Origin: Ferrimonas futtsuensis DSM 18154
Lineage (GTDB): Bacteria > Pseudomonadota > Gammaproteobacteria > Enterobacterales > Shewanellaceae
NCBI RefSeq assembly: GCF_000422645.1
Contig: NZ_KE383897.1
Location: forward strand, 11,753 to 75,752
DNA length: 64,000 nt
Reading direction: 5' to 3'
In this document: positions 1 through 8,226 of the stretch, one piece after another
Layout: each line of letters starts with the position of its first letter
Position numbering within the stretch: the stretch's first letter is position 1
The notes under the pieces: model-generated
Database searches by the model: none
What the model was told of the DNA's origin: nothing
The model's input: the letters and a program-made list of their open reading frames with translations, nothing else
Position numbers and translations under genes: made by a program

Positions 1-12
1 GTGTGGCCAGGG

Positions 13-30
13 GATCAGACAAGTCTGATC
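13..30. repeat. Perfect inverted repeat at window edge
   Basis: Two 8-base arms, GATCAGAC and GTCTGATC, are separated by AA. No T-run follows, so it is more likely an operator or the remains of a signal of the gene before the window than a complete terminator. No function can be assigned. Confidence 0.4.
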
Positions 31-188
31 ACTGTCCCCTTTTGGGGCCAATCGGGAACCCCTCCACAAGTGCGGCGCTATAGTAGCAAAGCTTTCGTAT
101 GTGTAAAGCCTTTAGACTAACTTTTTCCTAAAGTTTTATGTCGTTAGGCCGATAAAGAGACTGAACTCATGATTTCTGGATGTTTTCT

Positions 189-674
189 ATGCAGGCTGAG
201 GCCATATTGGTCAATGAGTGGCAGCTCGGAGATTCCCTGAGTCAAGCCATTCAAACAGAGAGACGTAGCGACTTTGGCTTAATGTTAGCCATGTTGTCGC
301 AAGACGTCCGGCTGCATGCGGAATTTCAACTGCCAAAACCCGCTGGAGAACAGGAACAGGATCTGCGAGAGCGTTTTGCTCTGCCAGAACCTGAGCAGGC
401 CAAAGCTCAATACAAAGATGCGCAGCGCAGCTGTCGTATCGCCAGTGCCTTCCATCAATCCGGCCTGCCCCAAAGTCGTCTGCAACATTGTCTTGATCCC
501 GACGCCCTGGTGTATGAGGGGAGTCACAGCGCTGCCATGCAACAGGCTCTGGCGAACTGCTCTCCAAGCGTAAAGCGCGAAGATGCTCAGGTTCAGGCAG
601 CAAGGCAGCCTGGTCAGTGGCGTCTCGAGCAGCTGCTGGCGGCTCAGCGTCTGCAGGCGGGAGCATTGGTATAA
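189..674 (+). CDS. VC2046/SO_2500 family conserved protein
   Basis: A protein of about 161 residues with no signal peptide or membrane segment. The N-terminal block around NEWQLGDSLSQAIQ and the following RRSDFGLMLAMLSQDV resemble the uncharacterised VC2046/SO_2500 family of Vibrio and Shewanella, which has this length. The function is unknown. An ATG at 180 is also in frame; I prefer 189 because family members I recall begin close to this position, but neither has a strong ribosome binding site. Its stop codon lies inside the first arm of an inverted repeat (665-709) that looks like a pair of FadR-type operators for the next gene. Confidence 0.6.
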   Translation: MQAEAILVNEWQLGDSLSQAIQTERRSDFGLMLAMLSQDVRLHAEFQLPKPAGEQEQDLRERFALPEPEQAKAQYKDAQRSCRIASAFHQSGLPQSRLQHCLDPDALVYEGSHSAAMQQALANCSPSVKREDAQVQAARQPGQWRLEQLLAAQRLQAGALV

Positions 675-709
675 CCAATCAACTCAATCGGTAAATTGGT
701 TATACCAAT
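665..709. promoter_or_regulatory. Pair of FadR-like operators upstream of yfcZ-like gene
   Basis: ATTGGTATAACCAAT (665-679) and ATTGGTTATACCAAT (695-709) are exact reverse complements, and each is itself a palindrome of the form TGGT-N3-ACCA. The E. coli FadR operator core is CTGGTNNNACCAG, so spacing and half-sites agree. The centres are 30 bp apart, about three helical turns. They end 79 bp before the yfcZ-like start. fadR is encoded at 10130-10840. Another GntR-family regulator could also use such a site. Confidence 0.55.
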
Positions 710-788
710 GTGATCTCCATCAAATCAGCGGCCCACTCTTGAAGGCTATACTCTAGTTTGAATCCCCATCAGTTTTCAGAGGTAACAG

Positions 789-1073
789 ATGAGCATTACG
801 AATAAGGGCGCTGGTTGCGATACCTGTGGTTGCTATATGGATATTGGCGCCATCATTGCGGAAGAGGACAACATCCTGACTCTGCCGGTTCAAGGGTCCG
901 ATGAGCAGTCTGCAATGGGCTTTTTCGACGACTATGTTCAAAAGGCTAAAGCTCGTTTCGCCGAGGTCGGCACCGACACTCAGTGGGATGCCGAAAATAA
1001 TGTCCTGACTGGAAAGCTTATCTTCAGCTGCGCGGCGGAGCGCATCATCTTCGAGATGACTCTGGCTGGTTAA
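789..1073 (+). CDS. yfcZ: YfcZ/YiiS family protein
   Basis: A 94-residue cytoplasmic protein with the family signature near the N-terminus (CDTCGCYMDIG) and a C-terminal LIFSCAAERIIFEM segment. This matches the YfcZ/YiiS (DUF406) family, which is about 95 residues. A clear ribosome binding site (GAGGTAACAG) precedes the ATG. In E. coli yfcZ sits directly upstream of fadL, the long-chain fatty acid porin. Here two FadR-like palindromes precede the gene, which suggests, by inference, a link to fatty acid use. The biochemical role of the family is unknown. A strong terminator follows at 1089-1118. Confidence 0.8.
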   Translation: MSITNKGAGCDTCGCYMDIGAIIAEEDNILTLPVQGSDEQSAMGFFDDYVQKAKARFAEVGTDTQWDAENNVLTGKLIFSCAAERIIFEMTLAG

Positions 1074-1088
1074 CAGAGCTCAGAATTG

Positions 1089-1118
1089 AAAAAGGAGTGC
1101 ATTGGCACTCCTTTTTTT
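1089..1118. terminator. Bidirectional rho-independent terminator
   Basis: Stem AAAAAGGAGTGC / GCACTCCTTTTT with loop ATTG and a T-run on the plus strand; the A-run gives a T-run on the minus strand. It lies between the convergent yfcZ-like and ychJ-like genes and can serve both. Confidence 0.85.
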
Positions 1119-1131
1119 GTCACAAACCTGC

Positions 1132-1590
1132 TTAAAGGCAGCACTTCTTGGCTTTCTTACCGCTTCCGCAGGGGCAGAGATCATTTCGTCCCAATTTTAC
1201 TGCTGGCTGGATCTCCCCACTGTGGTAATACCATCTGGATTCCAGACGGCGGAATCGGGATCGCTCCCACAGCGCCAGGATCTCCTTACCTTGTCGGTAC
1301 CAGGCTCGAAACTCCACCACCCCTTCATCCTGTTCACAGGGCGGAACATCGGTAATCTGTAAGCCCACAAAGTCACTCTCTTCGCAGCTCTGTTTGAGCA
1401 CCTGTTCGGTCAGCCCCTGGCGGGTTTCCGGATCATGAGTGGTCAACAGATAACTGGCTTGTGCCGTGACGAAGGCAGAGTAACGGGAACGCATCAACTG
1501 TTCAGGGGTTGTGGCGAGTGCCTTACCGAGATGAAAAGGTTGGCAGCAGCGCTCGAAGGGGAGGGGGCCGCCGCAGTGACAAAGGCTCAT
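1132..1590 (-). CDS. ychJ: YchJ family SEC-C motif protein
   Basis: A protein of 152 residues. It begins with a Cys-rich [16 protein letters not shown] segment and ends with a SEC-C zinc-binding motif ([13 protein letters not shown]), with the [10 protein letters not shown] block of the YchJ family (UPF0225) between them. A longer reading frame upstream exists, but homology starts at this ATG. The ATG overlaps the stop of the upstream gene as ATGA, so the two are probably translationally coupled. YchJ proteins are poorly characterised. SEC-C domains in general bind zinc and often mediate protein interaction; a specific role here is not shown. Confidence 0.85.
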   Translation of the reverse strand: MSLCHCGGPLPFERCCQPFHLGKALATTPEQLMRSRYSAFVTAQASYLLTTHDPETRQGLTEQVLKQSCEESDFVGLQITDVPPCEQDEGVVEFRAWYRQGKEILALWERSRFRRLESRWYYHSGEIQPAVKLGRNDLCPCGSGKKAKKCCL

Positions 1591-2144
1591 CGGCTGCGCT
1601 TCTCCTGGTCCTGAGTGGTGGCAGGGCGGTACTCTTCGTAGAAAAGCCCCTCCTTGCGCTTGGCGTCCAGGAATCGGTTTACCTTGGTGCGATTGGCAGA
1701 ATCGCTGATGATGCGCCACTGATCCAAATTGTCTTTCTGGAAGCTCATAATGAATTTGCCGACAAATTCGCTGGCAGGCTGTTCGGTGCTGCGGTCAGGG
1801 GTATACACCACCAGATAATAGCCCGCATCAGTCACCGTGCCGTCGGAGACCCGGCGGTTGACCACCCGGTAGTGGACTTTGAGTTCCGCACCACGTTTTT
1901 TGATCTTCTTGAACCAGTGTCCGAATCCCTTGGCAATCTGATCCCGGCCGGAGAGCAGGCCCTCCTCTTTGGACGCACTGATCAAGCAGGCACCGTCGCT
2001 GTAGAACTGCACCAGGCGATCGGTGTCCAACTCGTTGTAGGCCTGACTGATGTTGTCGTAGACCTGATTAATCTCTTTATTGATGTCGGCCGCGAAGACG
2101 GGCAGAGCCGTCACTAGGGTCAACATCAGGGCTAGAATGCGCAC
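1587..2144 (-). CDS. Secreted NTF2-like (SnoaL/DUF4440-type) protein
   Basis: 185 residues from a GTG start preceded by AAAGGTGGAG. The first 18 residues form a signal peptide ending ALPVFAAD. The mature part ([20 protein letters not shown], then FYSDGA and a final QWRIISDS) has the alternating pattern of NTF2-like alpha+beta cone folds such as DUF4440. These folds bind small ligands or act as isomerases; the ligand here is unknown. It overlaps ychJ by four bases. An in-frame upstream start at 2195 lacks a ribosome binding site and would bury the signal peptide. Confidence 0.6.
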   Translation of the reverse strand: MRILALMLTLVTALPVFAADINKEINQVYDNISQAYNELDTDRLVQFYSDGACLISASKEEGLLSGRDQIAKGFGHWFKKIKKRGAELKVHYRVVNRRVSDGTVTDAGYYLVVYTPDRSTEQPASEFVGKFIMSFQKDNLDQWRIISDSANRTKVNRFLDAKRKEGLFYEEYRPATTQDQEKRSR

Positions 2145-2341
2145 GTATCGTGCTCCACCTTTAATACACACCTTTACTATCGCCGTAGGGGGCAAAATCT
2201 GTAAAGGTTGAAACCATTACAAAGTTTGACACGAGAGCTCAGACTCACGTGGGCAAATGGTGAGCGGTCAGACCGTCAGTCACTCAACGCCAATTTTGGA
2301 TTGGGTATACTAACAGAGTTATCACCTTAGCGGAGGCTAAT

Positions 2342-2923
2342 ATGCAATCAAACGAGATGGACGAGTTTCTGGATGCTATGGCCGACGTCAAACCCATTGG
2401 GAAGCAGGACAAGCACACTCCTTTGCAATCTATGCAGGGACCCACGGAAGCCCAGTTGGCACGAAGGTTTGCAGCCCAAACCGATGGCAGTGGCAACCGC
2501 GACGGCGTCAGTGATGAGGGGGTAGAACCTGTCGAACCAGAGGACCCAATTGGCTTTGCACGGGACGGAGTCCAGCACGGCGTCTACAAGAACCTGAGGC
2601 TGGGAAAATACCAGGTGGATGCCAGATTGGATCTCCATGGCCTGAGTGTCCCCCAGGCCAAACAGACTTTGTTACAGTTCATCAAGGATTGCCAAAAGGT
2701 TGAGGTCAGAACTGCTCTGGTTCTTCACGGAAAAGGATTGCACACCCGTCCTTTTAAAGGTCTGCTCAAGAGCTATGTCGCCCATTGGCTTCCACAGATG
2801 CCGGAAGTGCTGGCGTTCCATTCGGCGCTGAGACAGCATGGCGGAAACGGGGCTATCTATCTGCTGCTTAAGAAAGGGGACCGCCAGAAGACGGAAAACC
2901 GTGAGCGGCATCAGAAACGCTGA
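2342..2923 (+). CDS. smrA: Smr-domain DNA endonuclease SmrA-like
   Basis: 193 residues. The C-terminal half carries a Smr domain: LDLHGLSVPQAKQTL (from about residue 97), then LVLHGKGLHT and a final GGNGAIYLLLKK. The LDLHG and HGKG motifs are those of the domain's catalytic loop. The N-terminal half is charged and probably flexible. The layout matches E. coli YdaL/SmrA, a Smr-type nicking endonuclease. The exact substrate in this organism is unknown. A purine-rich TTAGCGGAGGCTAAT precedes the ATG. Confidence 0.8.
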   Translation: MQSNEMDEFLDAMADVKPIGKQDKHTPLQSMQGPTEAQLARRFAAQTDGSGNRDGVSDEGVEPVEPEDPIGFARDGVQHGVYKNLRLGKYQVDARLDLHGLSVPQAKQTLLQFIKDCQKVEVRTALVLHGKGLHTRPFKGLLKSYVAHWLPQMPEVLAFHSALRQHGGNGAIYLLLKKGDRQKTENRERHQKR

Positions 2924-2998
2924 ATTGGGTTTATCCATGGCCATGCTATAGTGGCTAACACCGACAGTCAGCAAGCCGCTGAACAGAAAAGAATACCT

Positions 2999-3283
2999 AT
3001 GATTTGCGCGATTTATAAAAGTACAAAGAAGCTCGACACCTACCTCTTTATCAACAAGCGGGATGATTTTTCTCAGGTGCCAGAGGCGCTTATGGAGATG
3101 TTCGGCAGGCCCGAGTTTGTGATGATTTTGCCTCTGTCCAAACTCGGAAAGTTGGCTCAGGCGGATATTGAGAAGGTACGAGACGGCCTGAGTGACAAGG
3201 GATTTTATCTGCAACTGCCTCCTCCGCAGGAGGATTTGTTGAAATCTCACAAAGAGTGGCTTAAGTCACAACAGGAAGAGTGA
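2999..3283 (+). CDS. ycgL: YcgL domain-containing protein
   Basis: 94 residues beginning MICAIYKSTKKLDTYLFI, the characteristic start of YcgL (UPF0745) proteins, and containing PEALMEMFGRPEFVM. A GTG 48 bases upstream is in frame, but family proteins begin at MIC. The family is small, soluble and of unknown function. The transglycosylase gene starts 21 bases after the stop, so the two are likely co-transcribed. The ycgL-transglycosylase-ycgN order is known from Shewanella relatives. Confidence 0.85.
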   Translation: MICAIYKSTKKLDTYLFINKRDDFSQVPEALMEMFGRPEFVMILPLSKLGKLAQADIEKVRDGLSDKGFYLQLPPPQEDLLKSHKEWLKSQQEE

Positions 3284-3304
3284 ACCCAAGGTTAGGGAGC
3301 GACA

Positions 3305-4273
3305 ATGAAACTCAAATGGCTAGCGACACTGGGTCTGGCGATGGCTTTGCCTCTGCAGGCCGCCGACAAGATGAGCTTCGAGGAGTATGTGGGGCAGTTG
3401 AAGAAAGAAGCCGCAGAGCGCAACTTCAGCCAGGGCACCATAGATTCTGCGTTTGCCGGCATCAAGCTGCATAAGCGGGCAATCAAGGCAGACCGCAATC
3501 AACCTGAGTTCAAGAAAACCCTGGATACTTACCTGCCACAGGCCGTGCCTGACTGGAAGGTTGCGAAAGCACGAAAGCTGATGAAGCAACACAATGAGCT
3601 GTTGCAAAAAGTGGGTAAAGCCTACGGTGTGCAACCCAGGTTCATTGTTGCCCTGTGGGGCATCGAGACCAATTTCGGCAACTACACCGGTAACTTCTCG
3701 GTGGTGGGGGCCACGACCTCTCTGGCTTATGAGGGGAGGCGAGAAGCGTTTTTCAAAGACCAGCTGTTTGCCGCACTGACCATTCTCGAAGAGGGGCACA
3801 TCAGCGCCGATCAGATGAAGGGCTCCTGGGCAGGCGCCATGGGACAATGCCAGTTTATGCCCACCTCATTCCTGGCTTATGCGGTTGATTTTGATGGTGA
3901 TGGTAAGAAGGATATCTGGAACAACAAGGCCGATGTCTTTGCGTCTGCTGCCAACTACCTGAAACAGGTTGGCTGGCGTGATGATCTGACCTGGGCCAGG
4001 CAGGTAACTCTCACTCAGCCGGTGAAGAAGGAGCAGACAGGCCTAAACGTTAAACTGTCCCTGTCTCAATGGCAGGAGCTGGGTGTCCGCCGCTTCGATG
4101 GGTCGGACTTGCCGTCCCGGGAGATTCAGGCTTCTCTGGTTCAACCCGATGATGCCGAAGGACGTAGCTACCTGGCCTATGCCAATTACGATGCCCTAAT
4201 GCGTTGGAACCGAAGTCATTACTTTGTTGCTGCCGTGGGCCACCTGGCAGACAGAATCAAGTTCTCTCAGTAA
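3305..4273 (+). CDS. Periplasmic lytic murein transglycosylase (MltB-like, GH103)
   Basis: 322 residues. A signal peptide of about 19 residues ends LPLQAAD and has no lipobox cysteine, so the protein is probably soluble and periplasmic, unlike lipoprotein MltB. The SLT_2 domain carries WGIETNFGNYTG with the catalytic Glu near residue 121, followed by SWAGAMGQCQFMPTSF and FDGDGKKDIW, all diagnostic of the family. It would cleave the MurNAc-GlcNAc bond of peptidoglycan, releasing 1,6-anhydro products. No C-terminal peptidoglycan-binding module is present. A hairpin terminator follows. Confidence 0.88.
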   Translation: MKLKWLATLGLAMALPLQAADKMSFEEYVGQLKKEAAERNFSQGTIDSAFAGIKLHKRAIKADRNQPEFKKTLDTYLPQAVPDWKVAKARKLMKQHNELLQKVGKAYGVQPRFIVALWGIETNFGNYTGNFSVVGATTSLAYEGRREAFFKDQLFAALTILEEGHISADQMKGSWAGAMGQCQFMPTSFLAYAVDFDGDGKKDIWNNKADVFASAANYLKQVGWRDDLTWARQVTLTQPVKKEQTGLNVKLSLSQWQELGVRRFDGSDLPSREIQASLVQPDDAEGRSYLAYANYDALMRWNRSHYFVAAVGHLADRIKFSQ

Positions 4274-4280
4274 CACCAGA

Positions 4281-4303
4281 GGGGGCGATGGCCCCCTTTG
4301 TTG
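4281..4303 (+). terminator. Hairpin terminator after transglycosylase gene
   Basis: GGGGGC / GCCCCC with loop GATG, followed by TTTGTTG. The T-run is short, so strength is moderate. Confidence 0.6.
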
Positions 4304-4466
4304 AGTGCGAACCACTATCTCCGCAGTGGTACCTCTTGGTTGCTCGGGTCATTGCCGGTCAAAATCTGATCTTCATAGATAAACACGCCCTAGTGATATT
4401 TTCTGCCATGATCGCTATAATGCCGCGCCCAGTGGGGCGAGGTTGATGAGTAACAGAGGTAGAACG

Positions 4467-4925
4467 GTGAGCGCAGAGCAACCTTTTTGGCAAAAGCCCT
4501 TAACCCAAATGAATGAACAGGAGTGGGAGGCACTCTGTGACGGCTGTGGTAAGTGCTGCCTGAATAAGCTGATCGATGACGATACCGAAGAGGTATACTT
4601 CACCAATATCGCCTGCCAGCTGTTGAACGACAAAACCTGTCAATGCAGTCGCTACGATACCCGATTTAATTATGTGCCGGATTGCTACAAGGTCACCCCT
4701 GAGAACGTGGGCACCATTGCCTGGTTGCCCACCAGCTGTGCCTACCGCCGTCTCCACGAGGGGCGCGGCTTGCCCAGCTGGCACCCTCTGATCACCGGCA
4801 ACAAATCCAAGATGCATCAGCAGGGAATGTCGGTGCGTCGCAAGGTGCTCAGTGAGCTGGATGTCGGTCCTGACCCGGATCTTTTTGGTTTCATCGTGGT
4901 GTGGCCGCTGGATGATGTGGACTGA
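4467..4925 (+). CDS. ycgN: YcgN family cysteine-cluster protein
   Basis: About 152 residues. The cysteine cluster CDGCGKCC and later single Cys residues (QCSRYD, PDCYKV, TSCAYR) match the YcgN/YkgJ CxxCxxCC family, thought to chelate zinc or iron; the function is unknown. GTG at 4467 is chosen because AGAGGT lies six bases upstream; an ATG at 4446 is also in frame. Motifs WHPLITGNK and ISVRR-like MSVRRKV agree with E. coli YcgN, which is of the same length. A strong terminator follows. Confidence 0.85.
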   Translation: MSAEQPFWQKPLTQMNEQEWEALCDGCGKCCLNKLIDDDTEEVYFTNIACQLLNDKTCQCSRYDTRFNYVPDCYKVTPENVGTIAWLPTSCAYRRLHEGRGLPSWHPLITGNKSKMHQQGMSVRRKVLSELDVGPDPDLFGFIVVWPLDDVD

Positions 4926-4940
4926 CAACAACATGAAAAG

Positions 4941-4968
4941 AAAGGCGTGCTTGGCACGCCTTTTTTGT
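4941..4968 (+). terminator. Rho-independent terminator after ycgN
   Basis: Stem GGCGTGC / GCACGCC with a short loop and a run of TTTTTT on the plus strand; AAA precedes the stem. Confidence 0.85.
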
Positions 4969-5493
4969 TTGTGCTCATAGGTAATTCGTTAACTACAAGA
5001 ACAATTGGCAAAGTCGAAATTGCAAAATTAATTTAATTGAACTTGGTTATTGAATCTCTTTAATATTGCGATCAGTAAAACAGATTTAAATTGCCGCTAT
5101 TGATCAATTAAATAGATCGGTGTGATTTATTCACTTTGTGATTGTCAGGTAAAGTAAATATGCAAATTATTTCCTTGCCACTGAAATAGATGTATGGCAG
5201 GGCGAATACAATATTAATCCCTTCGTTAAATAGTCCATTAATCAGGTTCAATAAGTCACACTTTTTAAGTGCACTCTCTATTATGAGTGTGATATTACTA
5301 TGCCGCCTAGGTGAGAACAGGGTGATCGCTGTCGCATGTGACTGATACATAAGGGTGTGCCAGTCATGTTGCATGGGTATTTCTCAGTTTTAACATCTCC
5401 TGTGCCGTGACAACTTTGTGCCCGGACAGTTTGCCTAGAGCATGTTCAATACTGGTTCTAATCGCGCCAAAAAAATGCCATGAGCAAAAAAAT
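4969..5493. other. AT-rich intergenic stretch without a convincing gene
   Basis: The base composition is clearly more AT-rich than the neighbours. One open frame of 88 codons on the minus strand (5108-5374) has no adequately spaced ribosome binding site and resembles no family I know, so I do not call it a gene. A small recently acquired gene remains possible. The chemoreceptor promoter should lie toward the right end. Confidence 0.4.
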
Positions 5494-5534
5494 GACACTG
5501 GTTGAGTTTCAATCTCGACCGGTGTCGAAATTGA
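5494..5534 (+). promoter_or_regulatory. Overlapping alternative hairpins in chemoreceptor leader
   Basis: Stem A pairs GACACTGGTTGAG (5494-5506) with CTCGACCGGTGTC (5514-5526); all 13 positions pair if two G-U pairs are allowed. Stem B pairs TCAATCTCGAC (5509-5519) with GTCGAAATTGA (5524-5534), 10 of 11. They share sequence and cannot form together. They lie 79-119 bases before the start codon. This is the architecture of a switchable leader, though no known riboswitch consensus is seen. Confidence 0.4.
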
Positions 5535-5612
5535 GCTTTGTAGGTTTATTCCAAGAGTGCGAATGAAGTCTTAATTGGGGTTGGAAGTAAATTAATCCAA
5601 ACGGATGGATCT

Positions 5613-7529
5613 ATGAAAGGAATGAGCTTTAAAGCCAGTTTAATGGCGATGTCTTTGGGTTTGCTGGTTCTGGCTTTGGCGGTCACCAGTGTAATTTCAG
5701 CGAGAAATATGAGCCATGCCATCAGCGAGGAGGTTAAGTTCTCCATGGAGCAGGCGGTGAGTCACGAGAGTTCGGCGCTCAAAGAACTGGTGGAGAGAGG
5801 GCACCGGGCGGTGGATGGTCTGGCTGAGCTGTTTGATGGCCATCAGAGCTGGGATGAGAATCAGTACCTGTCTGCCTTAAAGGAGGCCGAGCTGGTCACC
5901 GGGCTCCCCGGAATGATGCTGGGACTGGAGAGCGGGGAAGGCTACGCATCTCGTGCCTTTAAGGGTTGGCCCCAGGGAGTGTTGCAGCCCAGTCAGGATG
6001 TTACCGGCCGCCGCTGGTACCAGGTGGGCCGGTCAGGCAATGACACCCAGGTGACCGATGTCTACTTTGTGCCTGGTGATACTACGCCCTATCTGTCCAT
6101 AGTGAAGCCGGCCTCTAAAGGAGTGGTGGCCGCCAGCCTGGCGATGAGTGAGTTGGACAAGGTCTTGAGCCAGGTGGAGCTTGCTCCCGGCACCATTGCC
6201 ATTCTTGCCGAACAGAGCGGCAACATCATTGCCACGACCTCCAAATTTGCTCCGGTACAGACCTCTTTGTCTGCGGTACCCGGTTTGGGTGAGCAGGCAA
6301 ACCGAGTGTTGGTCAGTGACAGCCTTTATTCCGAATATGTACTTAACGACACCGACAAGCTGGTGATCTCCAATCGGATTCCGCTTCCCGGAGGCAACTC
6401 CTGGTATTTCCTGATTGCCGTGGAGAAGGATGTGGTCTACGCATCGGTCTCCGAAGCGAATCAGACGGTGGTACTCACCGGCGTCATCAGCACACTGATC
6501 TCCGCTTTGGTGTTGGTGGTGATGCTGAACTACCTCTATCGGCCCATCGTGGCACTGAAAGAGCGGGTGCAGGACTTGGCTGAAGGGGAGGGGGACCTGA
6601 CCCAGAGGCTGGAGGTGCGCTCCGACGACGATCTAGGAAAGATCTCCAACGGCATCAATACCGTAGTCAGTTCTCTGCAGACCATGATGTTGGAAGTTCG
6701 TCAGGTGACTGGCGAGCTGGCCCATGGTGTGGATGTGCTGAAGACCCAGGCGGAAGAGAATGAGGCGATCCTGGCCAGCCACATGTCTGAGACGGATCAG
6801 GTGGCGACGGCCATGGAGGAGCTCAATGCCACCGCAGAGACTGTGGCCAGCAGCGCAGCAGAAGCGGCCCAATACACCCGAGAGGCCAACCAGACGGGCG
6901 AGCAGTCCAAGGTGATTGTGGCCCAGGCCCAGAGTTCGGTGATCTCTCTGGTGGAAGAGGTGGAAGTGACCGCCGGGAATATTCAGAGCATGAGCGATGA
7001 AACTCACAGCATCAACTCCATACTCAAAGTGATTGGTGAGATAGCCGATCAGACCAACTTGCTAGCGCTGAACGCCGCCATTGAGGCGGCCCGGGCTGGC
7101 GCACAGGGGCGTGGATTTGCCGTGGTGGCGGAGGAGGTTCGGGCCCTGGCTGGACGGACCCAGCAGAGTACGGCAGAGATCGAAAAAGCTCTGGAGGTGC
7201 TACTTCAGGGCTCCAGCAGAGTGGTCACGGCGATGGCTGGAACCAAGAAGACCTGCGAAGAGACCGCCAGTGGTGCCCAGGAGGTGTCTGGCAGCCTTGA
7301 GACCATGAGCAGCTTTGTGTCGGACATCAACGATTTGAGTTCTCAAATCGCCACTGCCGCAGAGGAGCAGAGTAGCGTGTCTCAGGAGATCAGCCGTAAC
7401 ATGACCGCCATACGTGAGATGGTGCTCAAGCTGGCCGACAGCGGAAATCAGACCCTGGATGAGGCCAATAGCCTGGCCGCGGTCAACACCCAGCTTCTGG
7501 GCATAGTGAGCCGGTTTAAGCTGGACTAG
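5613..7529 (+). CDS. Methyl-accepting chemotaxis protein with periplasmic sensor
   Basis: 638 residues. A first membrane segment (about 8-29) is followed by a periplasmic ligand domain of roughly 255 residues that looks like a double Cache fold (the [24 protein letters not shown] block is typical). A second membrane segment lies near 286-308, then HAMP, then a cytoplasmic coiled coil with the signalling hairpin [21 protein letters not shown] near residue 474. No C-terminal NWETF-type CheR/CheB pentapeptide is present. It would signal to CheA/CheW; the ligand is unknown, though dCache receptors often sense amino or organic acids. The leader contains competing hairpins. Confidence 0.9.
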   Translation: MKGMSFKASLMAMSLGLLVLALAVTSVISARNMSHAISEEVKFSMEQAVSHESSALKELVERGHRAVDGLAELFDGHQSWDENQYLSALKEAELVTGLPGMMLGLESGEGYASRAFKGWPQGVLQPSQDVTGRRWYQVGRSGNDTQVTDVYFVPGDTTPYLSIVKPASKGVVAASLAMSELDKVLSQVELAPGTIAILAEQSGNIIATTSKFAPVQTSLSAVPGLGEQANRVLVSDSLYSEYVLNDTDKLVISNRIPLPGGNSWYFLIAVEKDVVYASVSEANQTVVLTGVISTLISALVLVVMLNYLYRPIVALKERVQDLAEGEGDLTQRLEVRSDDDLGKISNGINTVVSSLQTMMLEVRQVTGELAHGVDVLKTQAEENEAILASHMSETDQVATAMEELNATAETVASSAAEAAQYTREANQTGEQSKVIVAQAQSSVISLVEEVEVTAGNIQSMSDETHSINSILKVIGEIADQTNLLALNAAIEAARAGAQGRGFAVVAEEVRALAGRTQQSTAEIEKALEVLLQGSSRVVTAMAGTKKTCEETASGAQEVSGSLETMSSFVSDINDLSSQIATAAEEQSSVSQEISRNMTAIREMVLKLADSGNQTLDEANSLAAVNTQLLGIVSRFKLD

Positions 7530-7545
7530 TATTGCTTAGTTTGAG

Positions 7546-7576
7546 AAAGGGCTGCCCTGAGGCAGCCCTTTTTTTG
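7546..7576 (+). terminator. Rho-independent terminator after chemoreceptor
   Basis: Stem GGGCTGCC / GGCAGCCC with loop CTGA, followed by a run of T on the plus strand and preceded by AAA. Confidence 0.85.
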
Positions 7577-7584
7577 TTCAGAGG

Positions 7585-8136
7585 CTAGTGACAACTGCCT
7601 CCGCAGCACTCGCCGCCCTTTTTCTTCTCATTCAGCGTAGTCAGCCAGAACAGCAGACAGAGAACCAGATGCACCGCAAAGAGTCCGATGAGCCACTGGG
7701 CCATGGAGAGGCCCAGAAAGGACCAGGGTGAGTCACTGCAGTCTCCCGTGGGCATAAACACACTGGGAATCCACTCATGCAGAGGGGCCCAAAGAGGGAA
7801 GTTGGGGATGGCGTCACAGGTAGAACCGAACAGAGTCGGGGGAGCGGTCTGCTTGGCATGCAGCGTCAGATTCAGAGACAGGGCCCAGGCTGAGCTGCCT
7901 GCCCAACCGAGAAACCCCAAGGTGCGTAGGGGTTTATAGTCGGGACGGATGGCGGTGATCAGAGCCACCAGCATCAGGGCAAACACCGCCAGCCTCACAT
8001 AGATACAGTAGACGCAGGGCTTGAGATCCATGCCGTACTGGAACACCAGGGCGATCAGCTCCAATGCCAGGGCCGAGGCGGCCAGCAGCAACCAGCTGCG
8101 TCGCTCAGAGGTGAATTGTCGGGCTTGGTCCAGCAT
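7585..8136 (-). CDS. dsbB: Disulfide bond formation protein DsbB
   Basis: 183 residues with four membrane segments. The periplasmic redox pairs are visible: C41-x-x-C44 (CVYC) after the first helix, and C107/C133 in the second periplasmic loop. DsbB reoxidises the periplasmic thiol oxidase DsbA and passes electrons to quinone. The C-terminus carries an additional cysteine-rich tail (CCGGSC), which I do not recall from E. coli DsbB and which may bind metal. It lies downstream of nhaB, as in E. coli, but a terminator (8161-8188) separates them. Confidence 0.92.
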   Translation of the reverse strand: MLDQARQFTSERRSWLLLAASALALELIALVFQYGMDLKPCVYCIYVRLAVFALMLVALITAIRPDYKPLRTLGFLGWAGSSAWALSLNLTLHAKQTAPPTLFGSTCDAIPNFPLWAPLHEWIPSVFMPTGDCSDSPWSFLGLSMAQWLIGLFAVHLVLCLLFWLTTLNEKKKGGECCGGSCH

Positions 8137-8160
8137 GGTGACTCCTGAAAAACTTACAAA

Positions 8161-8188
8161 AAAACGCCCTCAGATTGTGAGGGCGTTT
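8161..8188 (-). terminator. Terminator after nhaB
   Basis: On the minus strand, AAACGCCCTCA pairs with TGAGGGCGTTT around a five-base loop, followed by a run of T (plus-strand AAAAAAA at 8158-8164). Confidence 0.8.
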
Positions 8189-8226
8189 CTATCAGAAGGC
8201 AATATGCAGTTCTAAATCATTATCAT

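Noticed and set aside
5108-5374. 88-codon minus-strand frame in AT-rich region
   Set aside because: No adequately spaced ribosome binding site and no family resemblance; AT-rich sequence yields such frames, though it is mentioned in the region entry.
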